Assembly: GCF_916700565.1 (NCBI RefSeq)
Contig: NZ_CAKAKO010000001.1
Span: 496,001-560,000 of the forward strand
Reading direction: 5' to 3'
DNA: 64,000 nucleotides
Source: Xenophilus sp. Marseille-Q4582
GTDB lineage: Bacteria > Pseudomonadota > Gammaproteobacteria > Burkholderiales > Burkholderiaceae_C
The notes below the pieces were generated by a model, which did not search any database, was not told where the DNA came from, and saw only the letters and a program-made list of their open reading frames with translations. Positions 46,301 through 55,913 of the stretch are shown one piece after another (positions within the stretch are counted from its first letter, which is position 1; the number at the start of each line of letters is the position of its first letter). The translations under genes were made by a program, and so were the position numbers.

Positions 46301-47908
46301 CCCGACGCAGACGACGAAGATGCGACCACAGGTACCAGCGTCGCGTGGCAAACGAAGCTCGTGTGCCTCGACGTCGCTGCCGGCGGCCTCCAGCTCGAGA
46401 TCGGGCCGCTCGATGGTCTGCCGCCCTTCGTGAAGAAAATCCGCATCCTCGGCGGCGAGGACTGGGATGCCTTTGTACTGGCGACAAACGCGAGGTTGCG
46501 GCCGACGCGCGTGTCGGTGCGGCCTGGAACCGGTCCGTGGCGGTGGGAGGCCGTGGGCTTCGAAGACGAGCAAGACCTTGGCCTCGATCAGCTCGCCCTG
46601 GATGCGCTCGACGTCACGGCGCCGCTCGTGTTCCGTGTCGATGCGGACGGGGTGGGCCAGCTCGTCACGAGCACGACCCTCTCTCTCGGGCAGTCTTATC
46701 GGCTGTTGCTTCCGCCAAACGTCGGTGGAGACGCTGGTACGGCGCTGGCTGACGGTTGGAGGATCTGGACGCTCGACCTGGCGGCGCAGCTATCGCCGTC
46801 GACGAGTGACGCCCTGAAGGCCCTCGGCGTTGATATGGGCGAAGCATCGCCGCGCCTCGAGTGGGCCCTGGCGCCCGCCTCAGCATGGCGCACCAACGCC
46901 CGCGGCGATAGCTATCCGGTGTTCGACGAGGGGACGGAGCTGCTCGTGAACGTGAACGGCGTCGCCCTCCAAGATGGAGATGAGGCCATGCTGTTCGTCC
47001 ACGGCCCCGCAGGTACGGAACGCCTGGCTCTTTCGACGAGCGGGCTGGTTTCCCTCGGAAAACCAGCGGCGGGACGCTGGGCCTGCGCGCTGCTTCATTC
47101 GCGGACCAACGTGCAATCCGCAACGCTGCTCTTCGAGGTCGTTCAGAGCGTGACTGAGTACGTCAGCGCAGGGTGGACGACGAGCGTGCCGCACGGGTTG
47201 GCATCGCTCGAAGCGACGGCCCCGCCTGGGTGGCCCATCTCCGTGCGCTGGGGTGGGCTCGCCGCGCACGAGGAGACGATCGCGACGGCCTACGGCAACG
47301 ACGACCGGACTGTGTCCTTCGAGGATGTCCATCCGCTTCTCGAGGCCCGTGCCGCACGCGCATCCGTCGCTGACCTCGTAGTCGACTTCCGTGAGCTGGG
47401 TCGACGCATGATCCCTCTCGACGGCCGTGCCTCGCTGGAAGAGGTCCGCGCACAGCTCATGGCGCTCTGGCAACAGCGCTCTGAGCTTGTGCAAAGCCGC
47501 AAGGGAATGTGGTTGCAGCTCATGCCGATGTGGTTCGAGCCGACGACGACGCGGCTCGGGTATGGCGTCGATTCGCTCGTAATACCCGACGGCGCAGATG
47601 CGCCGCACGACCTCGCCGCGTGGCTGCTCACCATCGACGAGCGGACGAACGGATGCATCACGCGGTCACCGTCGCGCCTCCTCGTGCTCACGACCGACGT
47701 CGACAGCGTGCTGCGCGACATGCGCGCGTGGATTGACGATGCCTGCACCCTGGCCAAGGTGCGCGACGCGATCGTCACCGACGGCACCCGCTGGACGATG
47801 CACCGCAAGGGTGACCGCCAACTCAGGCGACGCGAGTGGTCCCTCGACCATGCAATCAATCTCGGCAGCGTGGACGACATGCTGAACGACCTCACGGAGG
47901 GTTTGTGA
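43391..47908 (+). CDS. Sacsin-type GHKL ATPase fused to the same unknown C-terminal domain
   Basis: Predicted 1505 residues from ATG 43391. The N-terminal Hsp90-like ATPase has the N box FIFELLQNAEDALG (about 37-50) and the G1 box IGRFGIGFKSVYTFTDRP (about 102), as in sacsin-like proteins of bacterial defence islands. Residues 250-840 are uncharacterised. Residues 840-940 form a very acidic, low-complexity linker (DEAATDDDETAGDGAE and more). Residues 943-1505 duplicate the C-terminal domain of the preceding protein. The family often carries a DUF3883 domain at this end, which is not seen here, so the duplication may have replaced the original C-terminus. A role as an ATP-driven sensor or switch is inferred. 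Confidence 0.82.
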   Translation: MAPSNYATIGDENRTRYGTDIGRIGPMLLADRYDDRTHFIFELLQNAEDALGRRSDASGPRSVTFTLSPGRLKLSHFGRPFDEADVRGVCGIAQSTKDQHSIGRFGIGFKSVYTFTDRPEIHSGDEDFAVENYVQPKVVASSARAAGETQIILPLKSGDSSAEQEIASGFQHLGPGALLFLRHIDEINWSIEGGASGVYLRSAPEALAANVHRIKVIGQETGKPEVDQNWLVFHRDVSSNAGEKVGRVEIAFSLTPTKDEPGRWAVQPLAASHLVVFFPTVVATNLGFLVQGPYRTTPSRDNVPRNDPWNQQLVRETADLLLEAIHWLRDSGMLDVPALYSLPTDRAKFPEGAMFTPLFEAVREAFLEEALLPDFEGSHVTAEQAMLARPQALRDLFNAGQLEELFDAKGCAWLTGEITQDRAPELRRYLLQELQVPEITPEKVVVKLDKAFLEAQSDEWLVRLYVFLSGQKAIAGLFSSLPLVRLDDGTHVVAREKGKSNAFLPSDIETSFPTVRRVVCGSPEARGFLVSLGLTAPDPVDDVVWNVLPKYRASEVDGDDKAYADDIERIRIAFNTDSKAQRDKLLTALRETPFVMVVDTGDGKDYVSKPGEVYIATDRLKALFAGVSGVFVVDDNYECLRGEAVRDLLEACGALRYPRPVPTSYALTWEERRELRRRTGHEETSGQNDVVVDWELLGFEALLGLLPTFSQEQRAERARLLWEALGDLEERRGRGVFDGSYTWTHYGQRKAPPFPAAFLRRLAKAAWVPDASGDLVHPALVTFESLGWKANPFLLSKIAFKPPIIDQLAKEAGIEPAALDLLRKLGITSVADLARMGIANRPVAAAPDEAATDDDETAGDGAEPQTADADEDARDDAAAAPGAADATPSEDSDTPDADESTGSDANEEGSGAEPTEPRTNGPCGPRPTSGEHRPHGAARPGQRNITGQARLDEQAKRMGRRVASYFDGTAPDADDEDATTGTSVAWQTKLVCLDVAAGGLQLEIGPLDGLPPFVKKIRILGGEDWDAFVLATNARLRPTRVSVRPGTGPWRWEAVGFEDEQDLGLDQLALDALDVTAPLVFRVDADGVGQLVTSTTLSLGQSYRLLLPPNVGGDAGTALADGWRIWTLDLAAQLSPSTSDALKALGVDMGEASPRLEWALAPASAWRTNARGDSYPVFDEGTELLVNVNGVALQDGDEAMLFVHGPAGTERLALSTSGLVSLGKPAAGRWACALLHSRTNVQSATLLFEVVQSVTEYVSAGWTTSVPHGLASLEATAPPGWPISVRWGGLAAHEETIATAYGNDDRTVSFEDVHPLLEARAARASVADLVVDFRELGRRMIPLDGRASLEEVRAQLMALWQQRSELVQSRKGMWLQLMPMWFEPTTTRLGYGVDSLVIPDGADAPHDLAAWLLTIDERTNGCITRSPSRLLVLTTDVDSVLRDMRAWIDDACTLAKVRDAIVTDGTRWTMHRKGDRQLRRREWSLDHAINLGSVDDMLNDLTEGL
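46217..47908 (+). repeat. Copy 2 of the 1.7-kb paralogous 3' segment
   Basis: Codes for residues 943-1505 of the GHKL protein. It is collinear with copy 1 from RNITGQ (copy 1 RNLTGD) to the stop codon, and the following start codon is placed identically. The acidic linker precedes only this copy. Confidence 0.88.
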
Positions 47909-48891
47909 TGACGCTCTCGCATGTCACCCGCGAAGAAGCAGTGAAGCGGCTCGCCCAAAGCCAGGCAGGCGCCCCGGACTCGATCGAGGCGCTCTGCGAA
48001 CTTGTGCGCGCCGAGGTTCACGCCCGGAAGCACGCGCCGCGCGCGGCGACGCTCTCGCGCATCGCGCGACTGCTCGCGCCCGCGATCACCCTCGATGAGC
48101 AGCGCCTCGACGAGGTGTGCGATGCGCTCGAGCGCGAGGGTGACGTGATGCTCAATCCGGGCGGCGTCCTCTACGCAACGCCCACCCGCGTGGTTGCCAT
48201 CGGGAAGAGCGCTCGTGTGTTCAGTAGCCTGCCGACGCGCGCGCTTGCGAAGGCGCTCGATCGCGACATCTCCGCGAAAGGCGCCTCGCGCACGACCACC
48301 TCGGTCGATGGGCTCACCGAAGCCGTCGCCAACGTGAGCGGCGTGATGGTCCCGCCCGAAACGTGGTCCGGGCTCGACCGCTCGCCGACCGCGGACGCGG
48401 CCTTCCTCGCGAAGCTCGACCAGAGGCTCGAATGGCAGGCGCTCGGCGCCGGCTCGCTCGAGAAGGACGGGGCGCTCGAATGGCGCGCGTGGCAGGTCTC
48501 GCCGGAAGGGGCGCGGTGGCGGCGCAGCAGCGAAGGCCAACTCTGGTGGGCACGCACGCGCTTTGGTGGCCACTGTCGTGCATGGACGGCGAGCGCATCT
48601 CCTGCGACGAGCCCGTTCGTCACGCTGAGCCCCGACGACGCGGACCGCGCACGCTTCGCGCTCTCGCGCAAGGTCGAGGCTGCCTCGGTCCTGCGCGTCG
48701 CGCGCTCCGGCAAGCGCGTGACCCTCGAGGTTCCCGGTTGGCTGCCGCGCCCCGAGTACCGCTGGCTCTCGCTTCACGCTGCTTCCGTCACCGACAGCAA
48801 GGGCATGCGTTGGGAGATCTCCACGGACAGCGAAGACCAGATCACGAAGCTCCTGGCCGAACGTCTCGGTCTCGTAGTGGAGGCCACGTGA
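47908..48891 (+). CDS. Unknown 327-residue protein of the defence array
   Basis: Start ATG overlaps the preceding stop (TGATG). The first 120 residues are helical with a winged-helix look (SRIARLLAPAITLDEQRLDE, VCDALEREGDVMLNPGGVLY). The C-terminal half is beta-rich with Trp-rich patches (ALEWRAWQVSPEGARWRRSS, GQLWWARTRFGG). No catalytic motif stands out. Coupled start and stop codons on both sides suggest it is produced in fixed proportion with its neighbours. It might be a DNA-binding adaptor, but this is only a guess. Confidence 0.75.
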   Translation: MTLSHVTREEAVKRLAQSQAGAPDSIEALCELVRAEVHARKHAPRAATLSRIARLLAPAITLDEQRLDEVCDALEREGDVMLNPGGVLYATPTRVVAIGKSARVFSSLPTRALAKALDRDISAKGASRTTTSVDGLTEAVANVSGVMVPPETWSGLDRSPTADAAFLAKLDQRLEWQALGAGSLEKDGALEWRAWQVSPEGARWRRSSEGQLWWARTRFGGHCRAWTASASPATSPFVTLSPDDADRARFALSRKVEAASVLRVARSGKRVTLEVPGWLPRPEYRWLSLHAASVTDSKGMRWEISTDSEDQITKLLAERLGLVVEAT

Positions 48892-50091
48892 CGCGAAGAC
48901 AACTCACCATCAAGCCAAGCTGCATGCGGGAGATCGCGACATTCCCCTCGGACCGCGCCGCGCTGCTCTGGGAAAAGATCGATGCGCTCGTCTCCGATCC
49001 GCTACCCGATGGGAAGGTGAAGAAGAAGCTCAAGGGTGCCGAGGGTGTCTACCGCATGCGCGTGACGGACCACCGCGTGTTTTATCGCTTCGGCCAGGAC
49101 TGGATCAGCCTGCTCGGCATCCGGCGGCGCGCCGAAGACACCTATGACGGCGTCCCCGACGAGACCGCTGACGCCCCTGCGCCCGATGATGGCGACGACA
49201 ACCTGGACGCGCTCATCACCGCCGCACAGCCGAAGGTCTTCCAGTTCAAGACGACCGTGCCCGAGGCGACGCTGCCCGAGCCCATCACGCAGGCGCTGCT
49301 GCGCCAGCTCGGCGTGCCCGTCTCGGCGGTACCGACGCTCTTGCGCTGCAAGACGGAGGAAGCGTTGCTCGAAGCGCCCGTGCCACCCGAAGTTCTCGGT
49401 CGTGTCGTCGACCGCCTCTTCCCGCCGACCATCGAACGGCTCGACCAGCAGCCAGATCTCGTTGTGGCGTGCACGAAGGACCTCGTTCGTTTCAAGGAGG
49501 GCGACCTCCTCGGTTTCCTGCTGCGGCTCGACGAGGACCAGCTCAAGCTGACCCAGTGGGCGCTGAAGGGCCCCACGATGGTTCGTGGCGGCGCGGGCAC
49601 GGGTAAAAGCACCGTCGCCCTCTACCGCGTGAAGGCGCTCCTCGAACGACCCGGCGCAACGGGTGCGGAGCGCGTTCTGTTCACGACGTACACCCGCTCG
49701 CTGCTCACCGTCACGCAGCAGCTCCTCGAACAGCTCCTTACGCCCGACCAGCTTCGCCGGGTCGAGGTCGCGACGTGCGACCAGATCGCATGGCGCGTCA
49801 TCGGCAAGGCTCGCAAGGTCGGGCAGCTCGAATCGGACAACGACGCGCTTCGCCGACTTGCCAAGCTACGTGAGAATCACGCCCCCGGTGGCTCGGCCTT
49901 CGAGGCGAAGCTGCGTGAGCGCGCCCTAGAGCGGCTGACCGACGCGTGGCTCCTCGAAGAGTTTGAGTGGATCATCGAGGGACGTGGGTTGACGAGCCTC
50001 GCCGACTACCAGGCGGCGGCGCGCCCGGGACGTGGGCTGCCCCTCAACGAACGCGCCCGCGCGGCGGTGTGGGAGCTGTACGAGGCCTTTA

Positions 50092-50964
50092 GAGCTACTA
50101 ACAAAACCATGTCATCATCGAGCGCTTGATTGGTGTTTGATGAGGCATGGGTCGAAACAGGAATAGAGAAATCAGCGCCGCGCTGTTCAAGAAGGTTGCC
50201 CCGCTGTTGCCGGTAGTCGTTGCCTCGGCCAAAGGCGGTCGCCCACGAGTGAGCGACGAGATGGCCCTGAACGGCATTCTGTTCGTGCTGCGCACCGGCA
50301 TTCCCTGGGAGGAGTTGCCCCAGGAACTGGGCTTTGGCAGTGGCATGACCTGTTGGCGGCGTCTGCGTGATTGGCAGGCTGCGGGCGTGTGGCATCGCCT
50401 GCATCTGTTGTTGCTCGGTGAATTGCGCGGCGCCGGCAAACTGGACTTCAGCCGTGCGAGCATGGACGCGGCCAGTGTGGCCAGCCCCCGGGGGGCCACT
50501 ACACCGGCCCCAACCCCACGGACAGGGGCAAACTCGCAAGCAAGCGCCACATCATCACGGACCGCCAAGGCATCCCACTGATCTTCTGCGTCACGGGCGC
50601 CAACCGGCATGACTCGGTGGTTTTCGAGCAACTGGTCGACGCGTTGCCAGCGGTACGTGGCTGTCGCGGTCGGCCCAGGCGCTGGCCGCACAAACTGCAT
50701 GCCGACAAGGGCTATGACTATGCTCGCTGCCGCTTTCACCTGCGCAAGCTGGGGATCACCGCGCGTATTGCCCGGCGCGGCATCGAACGCAACGACCGGC
50801 TCGGGCGTCATCGCTGGGTGGTCGAGCGCACGCACGCCTGGCTGGCCGCCTTCGGCAAGCTGCGTACTCGTTTCGAGCGCCGCATCGACATTCATGTCGC
50901 GTTGCTCTCGCTGGCCTGCTGCGTTATCTGCATTCGCCATCTCCCACCGTTTTGTTAGCCGCTC
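50092..50964. mobile_element. IS5-family element (IS427-like, two-frame transposase)
   Basis: The element is 873 bp. Ends GAGCTACTAACAAAAC (left) and GAGCGGCTAACAAAAC (right, reverse complement) match at 14 of 16 bases. The target duplication TTA is at 50089-50091 and 50965-50967. The transposase lies in the same direction as the interrupted gene. Confidence 0.9.
50147..50958 (+). CDS. IS5-family transposase made by -1 frameshifting
   Basis: The first frame (50147-50581) starts MGRNRNREISAALFKKVAPL and contains GIPWEELPQELGFGSGMTCW and the first catalytic Asp region LDFSRASMDAA. Frames change by -1 at the CCCCCGGGGGG run near 50489, giving GHYTGPNPTDRGKLASKRHI, LHADKGYDYARCRFHLRKLG (second Asp) and ERNDRLGRHRWVVERTHAWL (final Glu). 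The two-frame arrangement is normal for IS427-group elements, so the enzyme is probably intact. Confidence 0.85.
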
Positions 50965-53900
50965 TTAGCAAGGGCGCGGGCGAACGCTACCCGGCGTTGC
51001 GTCGCGAGGCGCTGAAGCTCCTCGCCGAAGACGACCAGGCGGTCCGCTACGACTACGTTGTCGTCGATGAAGCGCAGGACCTGAGCCCCGTCTCGCTCGC
51101 GCTCATGGCAGAGGTCTGCAAGACAGCCGAGGGCCTGTTCTTCGCCGCCGACAACAAGCAGTCGCTCTACTCGCGCAACTACACGTGGAGTTCGGCGCAC
51201 CCGCGCCTCCAGTTTCGAGGGCGCACGGCGCTGCTCTCGCGCAACTACCGCTCGACTCGCGAGATCGATCGCGCGGCCTTCTCTGTGCTCGTCGCCGATG
51301 AGGGCGAGGAGCTGGTCGCCTCGAATAGTGTCCACGAGGGACCGCTCCCCGTGCTGGTGCGCGGCATCGTCGCGGACAAGCAAGCCGAGTGGATCGCGCG
51401 CTTCGTTCGGCAGATGGCTCGGCACCTCCACCTGAAGGTCAGTGCCGCCGCCGTGCTGGTACCAAGCGCTGCTGCCGGCGAGACGATCGCGACCGAGCTT
51501 AAAGCGCAGGGCGTCGAGGCGCGCTTCTTCCCCGGACGCGACCTCGATCTCAAGGCAGACGTCGTGCGCGTGCTGACGCTGCACGCCGCCAAGGGTCTCG
51601 AGTTCCCCATCGTCATCGTCGCCGGTCTCGACAGTGGAAGCTGGCCGGTTCCGGAGGACTTCGAGGACGCTGGCCTCTTCGCTGAGCGCGCGCGCAACGA
51701 GCGGCGTGTGCTCTACGTCGGACTGACCCGTGCGATGCGAGGCCTGATGCTGCTTGTTCCCCAAGGATGCCGGCATCCCGCCGTCGTCGATCTCGACCTC
51801 AACCACTGGCACGTGGAGACCGCACCGTGAGCAATGTGAACCTCCACAACTTCGCCGACGAAGGTCGGCTCGTCGACGCGGACATCGTCGGCTTCCTCCG
51901 CAAGAAGCTCGATAAGGGCGACAAGCTCGACTTCACGAACATCGTCGAGGTGGCCGATGCGGTGCTCGACGCGCTCCTCGACGGTTGGTCACCCGAGCAA
52001 GCGGCGGACGCGATCGCGGAACTGAGCCCCGCAGCCGACGCGGCGCTCGCCGCATGGGCCGACCGTGCGGGTGGCAAGGTCACGAAGGTCGAGAAGACCA
52101 CGCGCAAGGCCACGGTGCGCAAGCCCGCGCCGTCGACGCGCTCGCCGTCGATCCTCGAACGCGACCCGTCGGGCGATGAGCGTTTCACGCCGACGCGCCT
52201 CGTGCGCCGACTTCAGGAGGCCCTGCGCGGCTACATCGAGAGCGCGTACCCGCTGAACGATCCGACACTGGTGCGTGCGCGGCGTCGCCTGCTCGAAGAA
52301 GAGGCGGGAGGCCACCTGCTCGCGCAGGAGCCCTACATTGAGACCACCACGCGCTACGCGACATCAAAGGCAACCTACGGCGACCTCGGCCTCACGCCGG
52401 AGATCGCCGCCTTCTTCTCGAAGCTCGCCAAGACGGCCTCGGCCCAGAGCACGCCGGAGGACGCACGCACCGTGCTCTTCCCCTCGATGTATGTGCACCA
52501 GGAGCGCGCGTTCCACGAGTTCCTCGTCGGGCGGAAGGACATCGTCGTCGCGACGGGCACGGGCTCCGGTAAGACCGAGTGCTTCCTCGTGCCGATGCTC
52601 GGCTCGCTCTACGACGAAGCGGTGCGTTCGCCCAAGACGTTCGAGCAGCCCGGCGTGCGCGCGCTGATCCTCTATCCGATGAACGCGCTGGTGAACGACC
52701 AGCTCTCGCGCCTGCGCCTCTTGCTCGGCGACCCTGCTGTCGCCGACGCCTTTAAGGGGCTCGGGAACGACCGCCGCTTCCCGCGCTTCGGCATGTATAC
52801 CGGGCGCACGCCGTACCCCGGCCCGCGAACGACTTCGCGCGACGGGGAACGCGTGAAGCCACTGCTCGACTACTACCTGGGCCTCTCGCCCGATGTCGAA
52901 GAGCGCCTCCGTCGTCTGGGCCGCTATCCCGCCAAGGATCTACAGGCCTTCTACGCGCAGAACGAAGCCCGCCGCCGAACGTACCAAAGCGGCAAGCGCG
53001 CCGGGCAGGAGTACACGGACCACAACTGGGAGCGACGCCTTCACACTGGGCAGGGAGATCGCGAGCTGCTGACGCGGCAGGAGATGGTCCACGGCGCAGG
53101 CAGCCGCCCGGGCCACGCGCCCGACGTTCTCGTCACGAACTACTCGATGCTCGAGTACATGCTGATGCGCCCGTTCGAGCGCCCCATCTTCGCCGAGACG
53201 AAGCGGTGGCTCGACCAGGATGGCACGCAGCTCCTGCTCGTCCTCGACGAGGCGCACATGTACCGAGGCGCGAAGGGCGCCGAGGTCGCGTTCCTCATCC
53301 GCCGCCTGCGCGCTCGTCTCGGCATCCACGACCGCCCCGACAAGCTGCGCGTCATCGCCACCTCTGCCTCGCTCGGTGAAGGCGCGGCGGCGGTCGATGC
53401 CGTCAAGCGCTTCGCCGCCGACATCACCGGCAAGCGCCCCGAGAACTTCGAGGCCATCACCGGCACGCGCGAGGTCCCGACGCCCGCGAGCCCTGCGCCC
53501 AAGGCGGTCTCGGACACGCTGGCCTCTCTTGATCTCGATGGCATCAACGAAGCGCTCGACGCTCCGGCGTTGCGCGAGAAGCTCGCGCCGCTCCTGCCGA
53601 AGGGGGTGAACCCGAATGCCAGCGAGAACGAAGTGCTCGCCGAGCTGCACGCCGCGCTGAAGAATCAGCCCTGGGTGAACCAGCTCGTGAAGGAGGCGGC
53701 AGGGCAGGCTGTGGCGCTCGGCGACCTCGCTCCGCGCGTGTTCCCCGGTCACCCTGATGCACGCCGCGCGCTCGAAGCGCTACTCACGGTGTCGACGCTC
53801 GCCCGAAACAAGGCCGACGAGCCGGGCCTCGTGCCGACCCGCGTCCACGGCCTCTTCCGCGGGCTCCACGGCCTCTATGCTTGCGTGAACCCGCGCTGCG

Positions 53901-55913
53901 AGGGAAGACAAAGCGAGCCGGGGGAGAACGCTATTCTCGGTAGGCTCTTCACGACGCCGCGCGCGGTGTGTGACGCGTGCGGTTGCCGCGTCTTCGAGAT
54001 CGCGTCGTGCCGAAGCTGCGGCAGCCCCTACCTACTCGCGTACTCGCAGGACGAATCCCTCGACCGGCTCTCGTTCCTCTGGGGCGAGACCGAAGGCGCG
54101 CTCTTCCGCCTCGAGCTGCTGCCGAGCGCCCCACGCTACTCCGATCGTTCCGAGCTCGTGCGGCTTCACCTGCGCACCGGCTATCTCGACACCGGCAACC
54201 GCTTCCCCGACGACGAGGTGCGTGAGCTGGCGATCTGGCTCGACGCCGATGGAAAGCGCGAGGCTTCGTTCGATCGCTGCGCGATGTGCCAGCCCGCTGC
54301 GCCCGCGAAGAGCCGCATCTACGACTTCAGGACGCGCGGTGAGCAGCCGTTCACGGCGCTCATCGAGGCGCAGTTCGCCGAGCAGCCGCCGCAGAAGAAG
54401 GACCCGCGCCTACCGAACCACGGACGCAAGGTGCTCGTCTTCAGCGACGGTCGCCAGAAGGCCGCGCGCCTCGCGCCCGCGCTCGAGCACAGCCACGCTC
54501 GCGACCTGTTCCGTCAGGTCGTCGCGCTCGCCGCTCACGAGCTGCGCGACAAGGGCGGCCTGTCGGCGATGCAGTACCTGTACCCGGCGGTCGTGCATCT
54601 CTGCGCGCATCGCGGCTACGACCTGTTCCCGGCCGCCGACGAGGTCGAGTTCCACAACCACCTCGGGCAGGTGAAGGGCAAGACGCTCCAGCAGACGATC
54701 GCGATGGCGAACAAAGGCTGGCTCCGTGCCACGCGCTCGTTCGCGCAGGCGATCTTCAGCGAGCTGACCGACCGCTACTACTCGCTACCCGCGCTCGCCC
54801 TCGCCACCGTCGAAGAGGACCCGGACACGGCGTTCATGATTTTCGACGACTTCCCGAACGTCGGGCTCGACGCCGACGCGCAGAAGGTCCTGTTCCGCGC
54901 CTGGCTCCGGCAGCACTTGGAACGCCGCTCGTTCCGCCCCGACGGCGCGGAGACGCGCGAGCTTGGCGAAGGCTGGGCACACCCGCAGGGCATCAACGCG
55001 GCGCGCATCGAGCACGTGCTGCCGAACCGCTTCGACCAGTACCTGGCCCACGTCCTGGGTGGCGACACGGCCAAGGTCGAACAGGTGAGCAAGTGGTTCC
55101 AGCACGTCGTGCGCGACAAGGGGCTGCTGCACTTCGAGAGCGACCTCTACTACCTGCAGCTCCAGGGCCTGAGCATGAACCTCCGGCTCGACGCCAACTG
55201 GCTGCGCTGCCGCGACTGCGCGCGCATCCACCCCGAGGCGCTGGCCGATGCCTGCCCCGCGTGCCTCGGCGCTGTCGTGGAGGTCGACGCGGACTACCTC
55301 GACGCGCGCACGGGCTTTTACCGGCACCAGGTGCAGCGCGCCTTCGATGAACGCGCGCTCGAACCGTTCGGCCTCTCGGCAGCCGAGCACTCCGCGCAGC
55401 TCACGGGTCAGCCCGACGAGAGCGCCTTCAACAAGGTCGAGGAGTACGAACTGCGCTTCCAGGACGTGCCCCTAGACAACCTCCCGCCCATCGACGTGCT
55501 GAGCTGTACCACGACGATGGAGGTTGGCATCGACATCGGCGCGCTCTCCGGCGTCGCGTTGCGAAACGTGCCGCCGCACGTCGCCAACTACCAGCAGCGC
55601 GCCGGTCGGGCGGGTCGTCGCGGCCGTTCGATCGCATCGGTCATCACCTACGCGCACGGAACCTCGCACGACGCCCACTTCTTCGACCACCCCGAGCAGA
55701 TCATCTCAGGTGACGTGCGCGCGCCCGTCGTGTACGTCGAGAACCAGCAGGTGCTCGAGCGGCACATCCACGCCTATCTCGTGCAGCGCTTCTTCCACGA
55801 GCGCGTGCCGCCGGACCCGACCAGCTATGACCTCTTCGGCTCGCTTGGCTCGGTCGAGCAGTTCCTCTCCGAGGCGCACCCGTGCTCGCTGCTCAAGCTC
55901 GAGGCGTGGCTAG

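Larger units (their letters stand above)
48888..51830 (+). pseudogene. RelE-like domain fused to UvrD/Rep-type helicase, split by an IS5-family element
   Basis: Without the IS and one TTA copy the gene reads through in frame (GAG GCC TTT AGC AAG) and gives 688 residues from GTG 48888. Residues 1-85 resemble RelE/ParE toxins (KKKLKGAEGVYRMRVTDHRV, FYRFGQDWISLLGIRRRAED). The helicase has Walker A VRGGAGTGKSTVALYRVKAL (about 232), Walker B YVVVDEAQDLSPVSLALM, SRNYRSTREIDRAA and VLTLHAAKGLEFPIVIVAGL with VLYVGLTRAMRGL. The RelE fold may bind RNA or ribosomes, or may just be a nucleic-acid-binding module. As it stands, the IS cuts the protein after about residue 401, before Walker B. Confidence 0.88.
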
